Source of the DNA: Flavivirga spongiicola | GTDB taxonomy: Bacteria; Bacteroidota; Bacteroidia; Flavobacteriales; Flavobacteriaceae | Reading direction: 5' to 3' | Length of the DNA stretch: 64,000 bases | Assembly (NCBI RefSeq): GCF_030540825.1 | Contig: NZ_JAUOEO010000001.1 | Coordinates: 2,453,001-2,517,000, forward strand | In this document: piece by piece, positions 8,936-16,733 of the stretch | Layout: every line of letters starts with the position of its first letter | Numbering within the stretch: the stretch's first letter is position 1 | The notes under the pieces: generated by a model | Told to the model about the DNA's origin: nothing | Database searches by the model: none | What the model saw: the letters and a program-made list of their open reading frames with translations, nothing else | Translations under genes and position numbers: made by a program

Positions 8936-9616
8936 ATGAAACAAGAAATAAAAGATGAAGCTTTAGAGCAGTTAAAAAAAGATATTCTTTTTGGTTTTGA
9001 AAATGGAGACGAACTTTTCGAAAGTATTCGGGAATTGTTTTATGACGAAGATGATTTTGATGAAGAGTGGTTGAAAGTTGAAATAGAAAGTAGGTTGCAA
9101 AAACATGTGGATGACAGTAAAAACTGGCAACATCCTACAGATTTTGAAAGATTAGTAAAGGTATTCGATCAGCTTAATAGAGAAAAAATAGTTAGCCTTC
9201 ATATGGCAGGTCATACAAGACAAGATGCTGAAGGTGATTGTATGGAAATCATTGATGAACTAGGCGCAATCGGCATAGAGGCTAAAGGTTATTGTTATTA
9301 TCACTCGCAAGACTTAGAGAGAGCTATTGAAAAAGAACGTATGTTATTTATAGGCTATGATAGTACTAATCAAAATAATGATATAGCTAAAGAGGTCGTA
9401 GAAAGAATAGTTGATTTATTACAAACAAATGGATTTAATGTTAAATGGAATGGTTCATTGGATACTCGAATTGAAATAACAAGTATAAATTGGAAAAAAA
9501 CGCCAGATAATATTGATTATAATTACGGTAGAGTTTTTGAAATCATAGAAAAATATAATAACCCCAAAACGGAATTGAAACCAATGAGGAATAAACCTTT
9601 TTGGAAATTTTGGTAA
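8936..9616 (+). CDS. DUF6891-like protein
   Basis: The product has 226 residues from the ATG at 8936; a TTG at 8918 would add six. It is soluble and acidic at its N-terminus. The core has DFERLVKVFDQLNREKIVSL, then HMAGHTRQDAEGDC, GYCYYHSQDLERAI and MLFIGYDS, the pattern I associate with DUF6891, a family of unknown function in accessory and immunity-type loci. The last residues (NKPFWKFW) are aromatic and basic. The family name is from memory and would need a profile search. Confidence 0.55.
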   Translation: MKQEIKDEALEQLKKDILFGFENGDELFESIRELFYDEDDFDEEWLKVEIESRLQKHVDDSKNWQHPTDFERLVKVFDQLNREKIVSLHMAGHTRQDAEGDCMEIIDELGAIGIEAKGYCYYHSQDLERAIEKERMLFIGYDSTNQNNDIAKEVVERIVDLLQTNGFNVKWNGSLDTRIEITSINWKKTPDNIDYNYGRVFEIIEKYNNPKTELKPMRNKPFWKFW

Positions 9617-9635
9617 AATATATTTGAAGCATATA

Positions 9636-10559
9636 ATGAACGATGATTTATTTAATTTTTTAGACCTAAAAGAGTTTTTAAACGACTCTTTTTTTCTTAA
9701 CCCTCTGAAGGAGAATTATTCCGATTATTTATTTCAATTGCTTGATCGGGCTGTTGATAAGTGGGAAAATGATGAAACTGAATTAGCCATACAGTTATGT
9801 GATGAATTCACTGCTCAGACTAAGGATATTTATATTGGTGAGTTTCTAAAGTTAGCTATTCAGCTCAAGGAAATTGATGTTGAAGAAAAGCTATCAACAT
9901 TTGAAAGTATTAATCCAGATATTTTTAAAACTAAATTAGAGAAAGTCCTTTTTCATTTTTTTAAGGCATGCTTGTATTTTGTAAATCATGATATTGACGA
10001 AGCCAGAAAAGAATGCGACCTAGTGATAGGCTTAGAGGGTTCATTATATTATGCCTATTATATTAAAGCTCAATGTTATGCCCTTAGAGAATTACATAGC
10101 CTTGCGATCCCTGCTTATCTAATTAGCTTAAAAGGAGATTATAGAATAGATGAAATTAAGGTGAATTTAGCCTATAGTTATTTGAGAAATCAGGATAATT
10201 GGAAAGCATTAAGACTACATAAAAAGGTAGTAGATAAGTTTCCAGAAAATTATAAGGTTCAATATAATACTGGATTATGCTATAAAAGATTTAAGAGATA
10301 TAAGAAAGCGATTAAATATTTTGATAGAGCTTTAAAAATTCACCAATCGACCCCAAGTTTCTATTTGACAAGAGGAAGAGTTTTGATGAAAATTAAAGAG
10401 CATAAAGAAGCTCAGAATGATTTATTAATAGCTTCAAACAACAATATAGCAATAGCTAAAGAGCTGTTGAAGATTAATGAATTAGTGCTTTCAGGAGATA
10501 TAAATTCTAGAAAAGCAGAAATGAAAGTAAAAGAATTATTAAGAAGAACTACTCGTTAA
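9636..10559 (+). CDS. TPR protein
   Basis: The cytoplasmic protein has 307 residues from the ATG at 9636; a TTG at 9624 would add four. Several TPR units are visible from about residue 105: YYAYYIKAQCYALRELHSLA, then KVNLAYSYLRNQDNWKALRL, then KVQYNTGLCYKRFKRYKKAI (followed by KYFDRALKI), then TPSFYLTRGRVLMKIKEHKE. There is no signal peptide. TPR proteins are protein-binding scaffolds; the partner is unknown. It is followed two bases later by a small membrane protein. Confidence 0.7.
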   Translation: MNDDLFNFLDLKEFLNDSFFLNPLKENYSDYLFQLLDRAVDKWENDETELAIQLCDEFTAQTKDIYIGEFLKLAIQLKEIDVEEKLSTFESINPDIFKTKLEKVLFHFFKACLYFVNHDIDEARKECDLVIGLEGSLYYAYYIKAQCYALRELHSLAIPAYLISLKGDYRIDEIKVNLAYSYLRNQDNWKALRLHKKVVDKFPENYKVQYNTGLCYKRFKRYKKAIKYFDRALKIHQSTPSFYLTRGRVLMKIKEHKEAQNDLLIASNNNIAIAKELLKINELVLSGDINSRKAEMKVKELLRRTTR

Positions 10560-10561
10560 AG

Positions 10562-10918
10562 ATGATGGAAAGGCCTGTATTAATAGCAGCAATTATTCTA
10601 ACTATAATTGTTGAAGTAGTTTTAATGGTTTTAGTGTATAACAAAATTGGAGATGAGAGATTGCCAATTCATCTTGGGAGATTGTTTTTTCAAGCAATTC
10701 TTATAGTATTTATTTTGATAGGTAAATCAAATAAGAGCTTATTCCTTCTAACCGCATACCACATAATTTCGGGAATATTCCTTTGGGATTCTGTAAATAC
10801 ACATGAACTTTTGGGCAAGAGTCTAATGATCTATCATTTTATTATTGGATTGATTATATACTTTCATGATTGGTTTGAAAATAAACTAAATTTAAAGAAG
10901 CTACGAAACCATGATTAG
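10562..10918 (+). CDS. Small membrane protein, about four TM segments
   Basis: The 118-residue protein has predicted helices near 6-24, 36-53, 57-76 and 86-104. Adjacent ATGs at 10562 and 10565 are both possible starts. No family is recognised. Its stop lies inside the next gene (overlap 10911-10918), indicating coupling. Confidence 0.55.
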   Translation: MMERPVLIAAIILTIIVEVVLMVLVYNKIGDERLPIHLGRLFFQAILIVFILIGKSNKSLFLLTAYHIISGIFLWDSVNTHELLGKSLMIYHFIIGLIIYFHDWFENKLNLKKLRNHD

Positions 10919-11399
10919 ATATAAGGTTTTCAGAGTATCCATAGGTTTTCTTTTCTTTCGCTTTTATAGCAATACAAAGGTTTATACAATCAAGAATAAC
11001 TTTGTCTTAGTTTCACTATCTATATGGTACACTTTAATTTCAATGGTGTTTGGTTGGTGGGGAGGATTTAAATCCATTAAATATACTTTAGAAGCAATTC
11101 ATGTTAACTTATCTGGTGGAATAGATTATACGGAAGAAATGAATGAAACAGAGTATGATGATAAAACTAACTATATATGGAATAATCTACTTCGTAAAAC
11201 AATAGAAAGGGTTAAAAAGGATGAGGTCGAAATAATTATTGAAATTCAAGAAGAGTTTGAGCGATTAGGTAAAGAAACATTTACAGAAGAAAATATTGAT
11301 TATATATATTCTAATTTAAGTAGAATAAAAATATACAATGTAACAAGAGATGACATTAAGGATGTCTTTGATGCTAATCAGTTATATTTAAACTCTTAA
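10911..11399 (+). CDS. Single-TM protein of unknown function
   Basis: The 162-residue product overlaps its predecessor by eight bases. It starts with a basic aromatic segment (MIRYKVFRVSIGFLFFRFYS), then a membrane span near 32-48 (FVLVSLSIWYTLISMVFGWW), then a highly charged soluble domain rich in Glu and Lys. I do not recognise a family. Confidence 0.5.
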   Translation: MIRYKVFRVSIGFLFFRFYSNTKVYTIKNNFVLVSLSIWYTLISMVFGWWGGFKSIKYTLEAIHVNLSGGIDYTEEMNETEYDDKTNYIWNNLLRKTIERVKKDEVEIIIEIQEEFERLGKETFTEENIDYIYSNLSRIKIYNVTRDDIKDVFDANQLYLNS

Positions 11400-11417
11400 T
11401 ACCCAACAGTAAAATTT

Positions 11418-11933
11418 ATGAAGACTAAAAATTACAATTATGTTTCGGTTATAATTATAGGTCTAGTTATCGCTTTAATAGGGTTTGTAGTTTCAAAATT
11501 AACTTATAGTCCAGATGCTGAATTCTGGACTCAAATTGGTCTGGCAATAAGTGAATTTTCTGGATTTCTTATGTTAATTCGCAATGGCACTTTTATTAGA
11601 ACTAAATATTTCAGAATATTCAAAGTGGTCTTTGCTATCATAATCATTGGTGCATTAGCTAAAATATTATATTGGCAATACAATAATATAATTATGATTA
11701 TTGGTTTTGCATTAGCCGTATTAACTTATTTCTTTAGTTTTCTTAATAAACCTATTAGAAAAAGACTTGATTATTTAAAACTAGTTTGGGTTATTGTTGC
11801 TTATACAGGTACTATACTTAAGATTTTACATATTACCAGTTTTGACTATCAAATATTATCAAGTGCAATTATGTGGCTTGCTATAATTGATTACATGAAA
11901 AAAGAAAGGGAAAAACGAAAGTTATTTGATTGA
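11418..11933 (+). CDS. Polytopic membrane protein of unknown function
   Basis: The 171-residue protein has about five hydrophobic helices (8-27, 38-54, 68-86, 91-109, 121-160) with a short basic C-terminus (KKEREKRKLFD). It ends the co-directional array that began at 2893; the next gene converges on it with ten bases between the stops. No family is recognised and no hairpin terminator is evident in the gap. Confidence 0.55.
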   Translation: MKTKNYNYVSVIIIGLVIALIGFVVSKLTYSPDAEFWTQIGLAISEFSGFLMLIRNGTFIRTKYFRIFKVVFAIIIIGALAKILYWQYNNIIMIIGFALAVLTYFFSFLNKPIRKRLDYLKLVWVIVAYTGTILKILHITSFDYQILSSAIMWLAIIDYMKKEREKRKLFD

Positions 11934-11943
11934 ATTAGTTTGT

Positions 11944-12510
11944 TTACAAGTCATTAAATACCTCTTCCAACTTCTCAAATTTAAGTTTACTAAAGTTAGA
12001 ATTAGGTAGCCAAAGACCATCATCTTCGCTATATAAAATAGAAAAATCATCACTATTCAAATATTTCTTAAGAATTGACTTAGCTCGATTTCTGTTTACT
12101 TTTAGTGTCATCTTGTATTCTTCAAAGTAATTTTTACTATTTTCTTGGTCTAGTGGAACAGCAGTTATTGTAAGCTCATTTATATCAGTTTGAGCAAATG
12201 TCTGAAACGCAACATAAATAATGTCTCTTTTTACAATTTCTTTTTTATTCTTTTCTAAATCATTTTGAAAGACAGGCTTAGAAACTTGAATATGCAAATT
12301 ACTACTGTCTTTTGATATAAACTTAAGAGAGCCGTTCTCTTCGTAAAAGTCGTTGGCATATGATAGCATCTCTTTTACTGTCTCATATTGTGGTAGGGGT
12401 TTTTCAACTATGTTAGCTTTTGTTTCAGATTTACAAGTCAATAATAGAGTTGCAATTAATAAAGTCAAAATTGATTTTTTAATCATTTTGGAGTTTGATT
12501 TTTTATTCAT
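11944..12510 (-). CDS. Putative lipoprotein, divergent from the XRE regulator
   Basis: The product has 188 residues from the ATG at 12510 (12486 is another possible start). Positively charged residues precede a hydrophobic stretch ILTLLIATLLLTC, with lipobox Cys at residue 26 of the longer form, so it is likely an outer- or inner-membrane lipoprotein. A further upstream ATG at 12564 lies inside the operator and upstream of the -7 element and is unlikely to be used. The mature part has no recognised domain. It is transcribed away from the XRE gene, and both share the 12550-12599 operator region. Confidence 0.6.
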   Translation of the reverse strand: MNKKSNSKMIKKSILTLLIATLLLTCKSETKANIVEKPLPQYETVKEMLSYANDFYEENGSLKFISKDSSNLHIQVSKPVFQNDLEKNKKEIVKRDIIYVAFQTFAQTDINELTITAVPLDQENSKNYFEEYKMTLKVNRNRAKSILKKYLNSDDFSILYSEDDGLWLPNSNFSKLKFEKLEEVFNDL

Positions 12511-12533
12511 ATTGCTTTTTAAATATTTAAAAA

Positions 12534-12541
12534 CAAATATA
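12534..12541 (-). promoter_or_regulatory. -7 promoter element of the leftward lipoprotein gene
   Basis: Read on the minus strand the sequence is TATATTTG, an exact match to the Bacteroidota TAnnTTTG element, 24 bases upstream of the ATG at 12510. No clear TTG lies at the -33 position; that space is occupied by the first TGAC-N6-GTCA site, which suggests the site controls this promoter. Confidence 0.55.
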
Positions 12542-12549
12542 TATAAAAA

Positions 12550-12599
12550 TGACCAATGTGTCATTGTTGAAATTAATTAAAGATATGACCTTGGTGTCA
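12550..12599. promoter_or_regulatory. Two TGAC-N6-GTCA operator-like sites between divergent genes
   Basis: Two 14-bp palindromes with the same half sites occur here: TGACCAATGTGTCA at 12550-12563 and TGACCTTGGTGTCA at 12586-12599, their starts 36 bp apart. The second ends on the A of the XRE start codon (12599), and the first covers the -33 area of the leftward promoter. XRE-family regulators commonly bind such short dyads next to their own gene, so autoregulation and joint control of the lipoprotein gene are likely. The repeats are seen directly; the binding protein is inferred. Confidence 0.6.
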
Positions 12600-12817
12600 T
12601 GGAAAATTTCTCAAAAGATGAGGTTTTAGTACAACTTGCACAAAGAATAAAAGTTCTTCGTAAACAAAAGGGTGTGAGCCAGCAAAACGCATATAATGAT
12701 ACTGGTATTCACTTTGCAAGAATTGAGCAAGGTAAAAGAGATATTAACTATAGTACACTTTTACGAATTTGTGTATATTTTGAGGTAAGCTTAAAAGATT
12801 TTTTTAATCAGATTTAA
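12599..12817 (+). CDS. XRE-family HTH transcriptional regulator
   Basis: This 72-residue protein is a single HTH_3 (Cro/CI) domain: LAQRIKVLRKQKGVSQQNAY, then GIHFARIEQGKRDINYSTL, then LRICVYFEVSLKDFF. It has no ligand-binding or dimerisation extension. The second TGAC-N6-GTCA palindrome overlaps its start codon, implying negative autoregulation. It lies 145 bases upstream of the ABC-3C module and probably controls either that module, the divergent lipoprotein gene, or both. Confidence 0.85.
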   Translation: MENFSKDEVLVQLAQRIKVLRKQKGVSQQNAYNDTGIHFARIEQGKRDINYSTLLRICVYFEVSLKDFFNQI

Positions 12818-12962
12818 TTTTTTTTTTTAATATATTTGGCTATCTTATTTGTAAGATAATTCTCTCTCTCTATTAATTGAATTATAGCATAGATAGTATT
12901 AAGAATATAATACTTCTAAAGGTTAGTGTCTTTTGTTTTGTAACTAGCGACTAAACATTTTA
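12818..12962. promoter_or_regulatory. Intergenic leader of the ABC-3C module with a perfect inverted repeat
   Basis: The 145 bases hold a perfect dyad TATCTTATTTGTAAGATA at 12841-12858 (7-bp arms, 4-base loop) preceded by an oligo-T stretch that runs into the end of the XRE gene. It may be a weak terminator for XRE or an operator for the following genes. I see no clear TTG/TAnnTTTG promoter for the gene starting at 12963. Confidence 0.4.
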
Positions 12963-14195
12963 ATGAATAAAAGTCCAGATAAAGAAATTGATTTTAATGA
13001 CCCTGGAGATGAAACTCTAAAGAGATATGCATATCAGGTATATTATTCTATTTTGATTGCACTCAGCATTTTAGATTCTGAAAATGATATAGAAGAAGTT
13101 TTCTGTGAGCAATTCGAAGATGTTCTAGCAAAAGAATCATCAGGTAAATTTATAGGTATTCAAGTAAAGACTAGAGATTTAAATTTAGGTCCCTTTAAGT
13201 CAATTGATAATCCAGTCATTAAATCCTTAAAAAGGTTTGTAGACTTGGATAAGAAATTTCCTAATCAATTCAGAAAATTTGTTTTTGCTACAAATACAGG
13301 TATGGATTCTTCAACATCTCATTATAATTTAAAGCATCTAATTTTATTAGCTGAACTAGACAGTGTTGATGAACTTACTAAAGCTAGGTCTAAAGGGAAA
13401 AAAATAATCAATCAAATTTGCAAGGAACTATCATGTGATATTGAAGATGTGTTAAATACATTAAAAAAAGTAGAAGTACATTCTAAATATGCAAATCTTG
13501 AAAACATCAACCTTCACATAGTAGATAAGCTTACAAAGATGTCTCTAACCAAAGGTCAAAACTTGGGAGTTTTGAATTCAATAGCAAACAAATTATTTGG
13601 CTATCATTTTAAAGCAGCTGCCTTGCAGAAAGATGAAAATTTGGTTGAAAATTATTTACAGCAAAAACCTGAAATTGAGATTCAAACTCAACAAAGAATT
13701 GAAGGAAAGAGAATAACAAAGGAAAAACTAAATGAGTTGATTTCTGATGAATTGAAAAATCCTGTATCGTTGTTTTTAAAAGACACTACTAATTTAGCTC
13801 AAATTCCCAAAACCGATAGCAAAGTAGAATTAAAAATGGATGCTGGAGGAATAAGTTCCGAAAACATTGGTTTAATGAAGGATTTAAAATATTCATTAGA
13901 AACTTATTTAATGGAATTAATGTACAAAGAAGGCACATTCGATGCTAGTAAAAAGTACAATCAAATAAGATTATTAGTAAATGCCGAGTCACAAGAAGCA
14001 TTTGATGATGAATATAGTGATGAGAATAATTTTGGCACTTCAATGCTTGTCAATCTTAGAAAAAGATTAAAAACGAGCACTAAGGAAGATGCAGATGGAG
14101 TACTAAATTTTCGCTATGAACACTTAATGGGTATGTCATCTATATTAACAGAGGATTGTAAAGTATGGTGGAGTAAAAAATTCGACATAGAATGA
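12963..14195 (+). CDS. Nuclease-like effector of an ABC-three-component (ABC-3C) system
   Basis: The 410-residue protein starts DPGDETLKRYAYQVYYSILI, which resembles DUF4297/Cap4-type endonucleases, and has acidic residues E49, E52 and D53 followed by Q67-V-K69 (IQVKTRD), the D/E...QxK pattern of the restriction-endonuclease fold. The C-terminal part (about 290-410), ending VWWSKKFDIE, would be the ABC-3C-specific C-terminal domain. In ABC-3C systems the effector is encoded before the middle component and ABC ATPase, exactly as here. The stop overlaps the next start (ATGA). Predicted role: DNA cleavage or abortive effector triggered by the ATPase; inferred from family and context. Confidence 0.65.
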   Translation: MNKSPDKEIDFNDPGDETLKRYAYQVYYSILIALSILDSENDIEEVFCEQFEDVLAKESSGKFIGIQVKTRDLNLGPFKSIDNPVIKSLKRFVDLDKKFPNQFRKFVFATNTGMDSSTSHYNLKHLILLAELDSVDELTKARSKGKKIINQICKELSCDIEDVLNTLKKVEVHSKYANLENINLHIVDKLTKMSLTKGQNLGVLNSIANKLFGYHFKAAALQKDENLVENYLQQKPEIEIQTQQRIEGKRITKEKLNELISDELKNPVSLFLKDTTNLAQIPKTDSKVELKMDAGGISSENIGLMKDLKYSLETYLMELMYKEGTFDASKKYNQIRLLVNAESQEAFDDEYSDENNFGTSMLVNLRKRLKTSTKEDADGVLNFRYEHLMGMSSILTEDCKVWWSKKFDIE

Positions 14196-14737
14196 ACTTA
14201 TTTGAACACTTATTAGAATTAGAAAGAGAAGAAGATAGTCATTTGGGGCGAATTCTAATCTTAATAAATATTTTTTCTGGAACGGAAGGAAAAGACTCAA
14301 TAGGGGGGCTTACCAAATTAGCCAAACTTGACTTTTTATTAAGGTATCCATTATATCTAGAAAGAGCTTTGAACTCAATTAATAAAAACCCAGAACGAGT
14401 TAAACTAAAACAATATGAAAGGAAAAGCGTAGAATCTAAAATGATTCGGTTTAAATATGGGCCATGGGATTTTAGATATCGTAAGTTTATAAATGAACTT
14501 GTTGGTAAAGGCCTAATATATATTCGTCCTCAAGGTAGAACTGTCCATATTGGGATTACGGATTATGGTAGAAAAATTGTACTTGAATTAATGAATGATA
14601 ATGTTAATCAAGATTTAATTACTAGAGCAAAAATCATAAAAGGAAATTTTAATAAATCCGGCACTAATTTGATGCATTTTATATACAAAACATTCCCAGA
14701 AATAGGGACATTAAAGTACGGTACAAAAATAAGTTAA
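14192..14737 (+). CDS. ABC-3C middle component
   Basis: The 181-residue protein lies between the nuclease-like gene (ATGA overlap) and the ABC ATPase (two-base gap). It is predicted to be a winged-helix-like protein: RILILINIFSG, GLTKLAKLDFLLRYP, then IRFKYGPWDFRYRKFINELV, then GKGLIYIRPQGRTVHIGITD. Short proteins of this type are the middle component of ABC-three-component systems, thought to link effector and ATPase. Assignment rests mainly on context plus the helix-wing pattern; I cannot say which numbered subfamily it belongs to. Confidence 0.6.
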   Translation: MNLFEHLLELEREEDSHLGRILILINIFSGTEGKDSIGGLTKLAKLDFLLRYPLYLERALNSINKNPERVKLKQYERKSVESKMIRFKYGPWDFRYRKFINELVGKGLIYIRPQGRTVHIGITDYGRKIVLELMNDNVNQDLITRAKIIKGNFNKSGTNLMHFIYKTFPEIGTLKYGTKIS

Positions 14738-14739
14738 TT

Positions 14740-16677
14740 ATGTATTTTAGATTTCAATCTTTAATAATTCAATGCAGAAAAGAAAGAGTTCTGATCAATT
14801 TATCTCACCAAATATCATTTTTTCATGGTAAAATTGGTTCAGGTAAATCATCACTCGTTAGGTTAATTGATTTTGCCTTAGGAGGGAAACTTGAATATAC
14901 TTCTGCAATTAATCAAGAATTTGTTTCATGTACATTATCAATATCTATTGGTGAAAACGATGTAATTATTGATAGGGAAAGTAAAACTAATAATGTAAGA
15001 GTAACTTGGACTGATAGTGATAAAGAGGGTTTTACTTTACTAGCACCAATTGATGCTGACAAAAACCCGATTTTCGGGGAAACAATACACAATCTGAGCG
15101 ATTTATTATTTTTCTTGCTAGATATTGAACCTCCAAAATCCCGAAAGAGTAAACTTCAAGAGGATACAGAGATGGTTAGGGTTAGTTTTAGAGACTTTAT
15201 GTGGTATTGCTATTTAAAACAAGAGTATCTTGACTCTTCTTTTTACAGGTTAGAAGATACATTTAAACGTAATAAATCTCGTGATGTTATGCGTTATGTT
15301 GTTGGATATCATTCAGAGGAGTTGAGCAAACTAGAGGGGCTACTTTTTAGTTATAAAAATGAAAAGAGTAATTACATAAGTAACGTTGAAAGCCTTAAAA
15401 CTTTGATGACAAAATTTGATTTTGAATCTGTTGACGAAATTGAGAAAAAGGCAGAAACAAATAAGAACAAGCTTTTTGATTTAAAAAAGCATAAAGATAA
15501 ATTAGAAAGTGGTTACCAATCAGAAACACACCTTGTTGATTCATTAAGAAAAAACGCTAGAAAGAATATTGTTAACCTTGAAATATCTCTTAATGCACTT
15601 AGTGATTTAAAAAGTAGAATTGACGACCAAATATCACTTAAAAATGAGTTATTAGCATCAAAATTTAAAATGGCAAGATCGATTTCAATTGCCCATGTTT
15701 TAGACAACGTTAAGTTTGATTTATGCCCTTCCTGTGGTACGGACATTAAAAATGCTGTAGTTAATGAAGATGATTGTTATTTGTGTCACTCTGACTTGAA
15801 TAAGCCTGATGAAAAAGCTAACAATATAGAAACTATAAGATTAGACATTGATTCAAGAATTGAAGAGCTTGATAATTCTGTTATTATCCATAAAAAAGAG
15901 TTAGATAGGCAAAGGAGGTTAATAAAAAAACTTGAAAATTTCAAAGAAAATATTGATGACAGAATTAATACTGAATTAAAAAATTACGATTCTAAATATT
16001 TAAGTTCATTCAGGGAGGTTGATAGAAGTATTGCTACGATAGAAGAAAGAATACGCGGATTTAATCGCTTAAAAAAAATACCAACTGAAATTAGTTTGAT
16101 TGAAGGGAAAATAATAAAATCTGATTCAAATATTAGTAAAACAAAAGAAAGGATTCTAGCTGAAAAAAATAAGTTCAATAAAGCATCTAAAATTATAAGT
16201 GAATTAGAGACTAAATTTGTTGAAACACTATTAGACATTAGTTTCCCTGGTGTAAATAAAGGTGATATTGCAAAGATTAACAGAACTACTTGGAACATAT
16301 ATGTATATCCTAAAGGTAATGAAGACAGAAAATGGAGTTTTGAAAATGCAGGTAGTGGAGGTAAAAAGACTCTTTTCAATGTAGCATACTTATTATCAAT
16401 TCACATTGTTGCTGAAAATAATGGTTTACCTCTTCCTAATTTTATTATTATTGATACACCAATGAAAAATATTGGGGAGGATGTTAATTCAGAAATTTTT
16501 GATAATTTTTATAAGCTTCTTTACAATTTGTCTGCTAACGAGTTGTTAAACACTCAATTTGTAATAGTTGATAAAGATTTTGTTATGCCTGAATTTGAAG
16601 TTGACCTTTATGATAGATATATGACTCCTGATGATCCAGATAACCCACCATTAATTCCATATTATAGAGGAGCTTAA
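14740..16677 (+). CDS. SMC/Rad50-like ABC ATPase of an ABC-3C system
   Basis: The 645-residue protein has a Walker A (GKIGSGKSS, residues 30-38), a long coiled coil (about 200-520) interrupted by a four-Cys zinc ribbon (C329-x-x-C332 and C346-x-x-C349), a signature-like GSGGKK near 538-543, and a Walker B FIIIDTP near 568-574. This is the Rad50/SMC-like layout used by the ATPases of predicted conflict systems. It is the third gene of a coupled trio, so it likely senses a nucleic-acid state and licenses the nuclease-like effector. The C-terminal region (VIVDKDFVMPEF) is typical of the group. Biological target is unknown. Confidence 0.75.
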   Translation: MYFRFQSLIIQCRKERVLINLSHQISFFHGKIGSGKSSLVRLIDFALGGKLEYTSAINQEFVSCTLSISIGENDVIIDRESKTNNVRVTWTDSDKEGFTLLAPIDADKNPIFGETIHNLSDLLFFLLDIEPPKSRKSKLQEDTEMVRVSFRDFMWYCYLKQEYLDSSFYRLEDTFKRNKSRDVMRYVVGYHSEELSKLEGLLFSYKNEKSNYISNVESLKTLMTKFDFESVDEIEKKAETNKNKLFDLKKHKDKLESGYQSETHLVDSLRKNARKNIVNLEISLNALSDLKSRIDDQISLKNELLASKFKMARSISIAHVLDNVKFDLCPSCGTDIKNAVVNEDDCYLCHSDLNKPDEKANNIETIRLDIDSRIEELDNSVIIHKKELDRQRRLIKKLENFKENIDDRINTELKNYDSKYLSSFREVDRSIATIEERIRGFNRLKKIPTEISLIEGKIIKSDSNISKTKERILAEKNKFNKASKIISELETKFVETLLDISFPGVNKGDIAKINRTTWNIYVYPKGNEDRKWSFENAGSGGKKTLFNVAYLLSIHIVAENNGLPLPNFIIIDTPMKNIGEDVNSEIFDNFYKLLYNLSANELLNTQFVIVDKDFVMPEFEVDLYDRYMTPDDPDNPPLIPYYRGA

Positions 16678-16733
16678 AAATTTGTGTTATTATAAATTAG
16701 TTTTGTAGAAAATAAATTTAGTTATGTTGTACA

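Noticed and set aside
12841..12858. TATCTTATTTGTAAGATA as a definite terminator of the XRE gene
   Set aside because: The stem is weak and AT-rich and has no T tract after it; kept only as a possible operator or weak terminator.
15513..16379. Minus-strand frames inside the ABC ATPase gene
   Set aside because: They lie antisense to the coiled coil and signature region, whose plus-strand motifs are clear.
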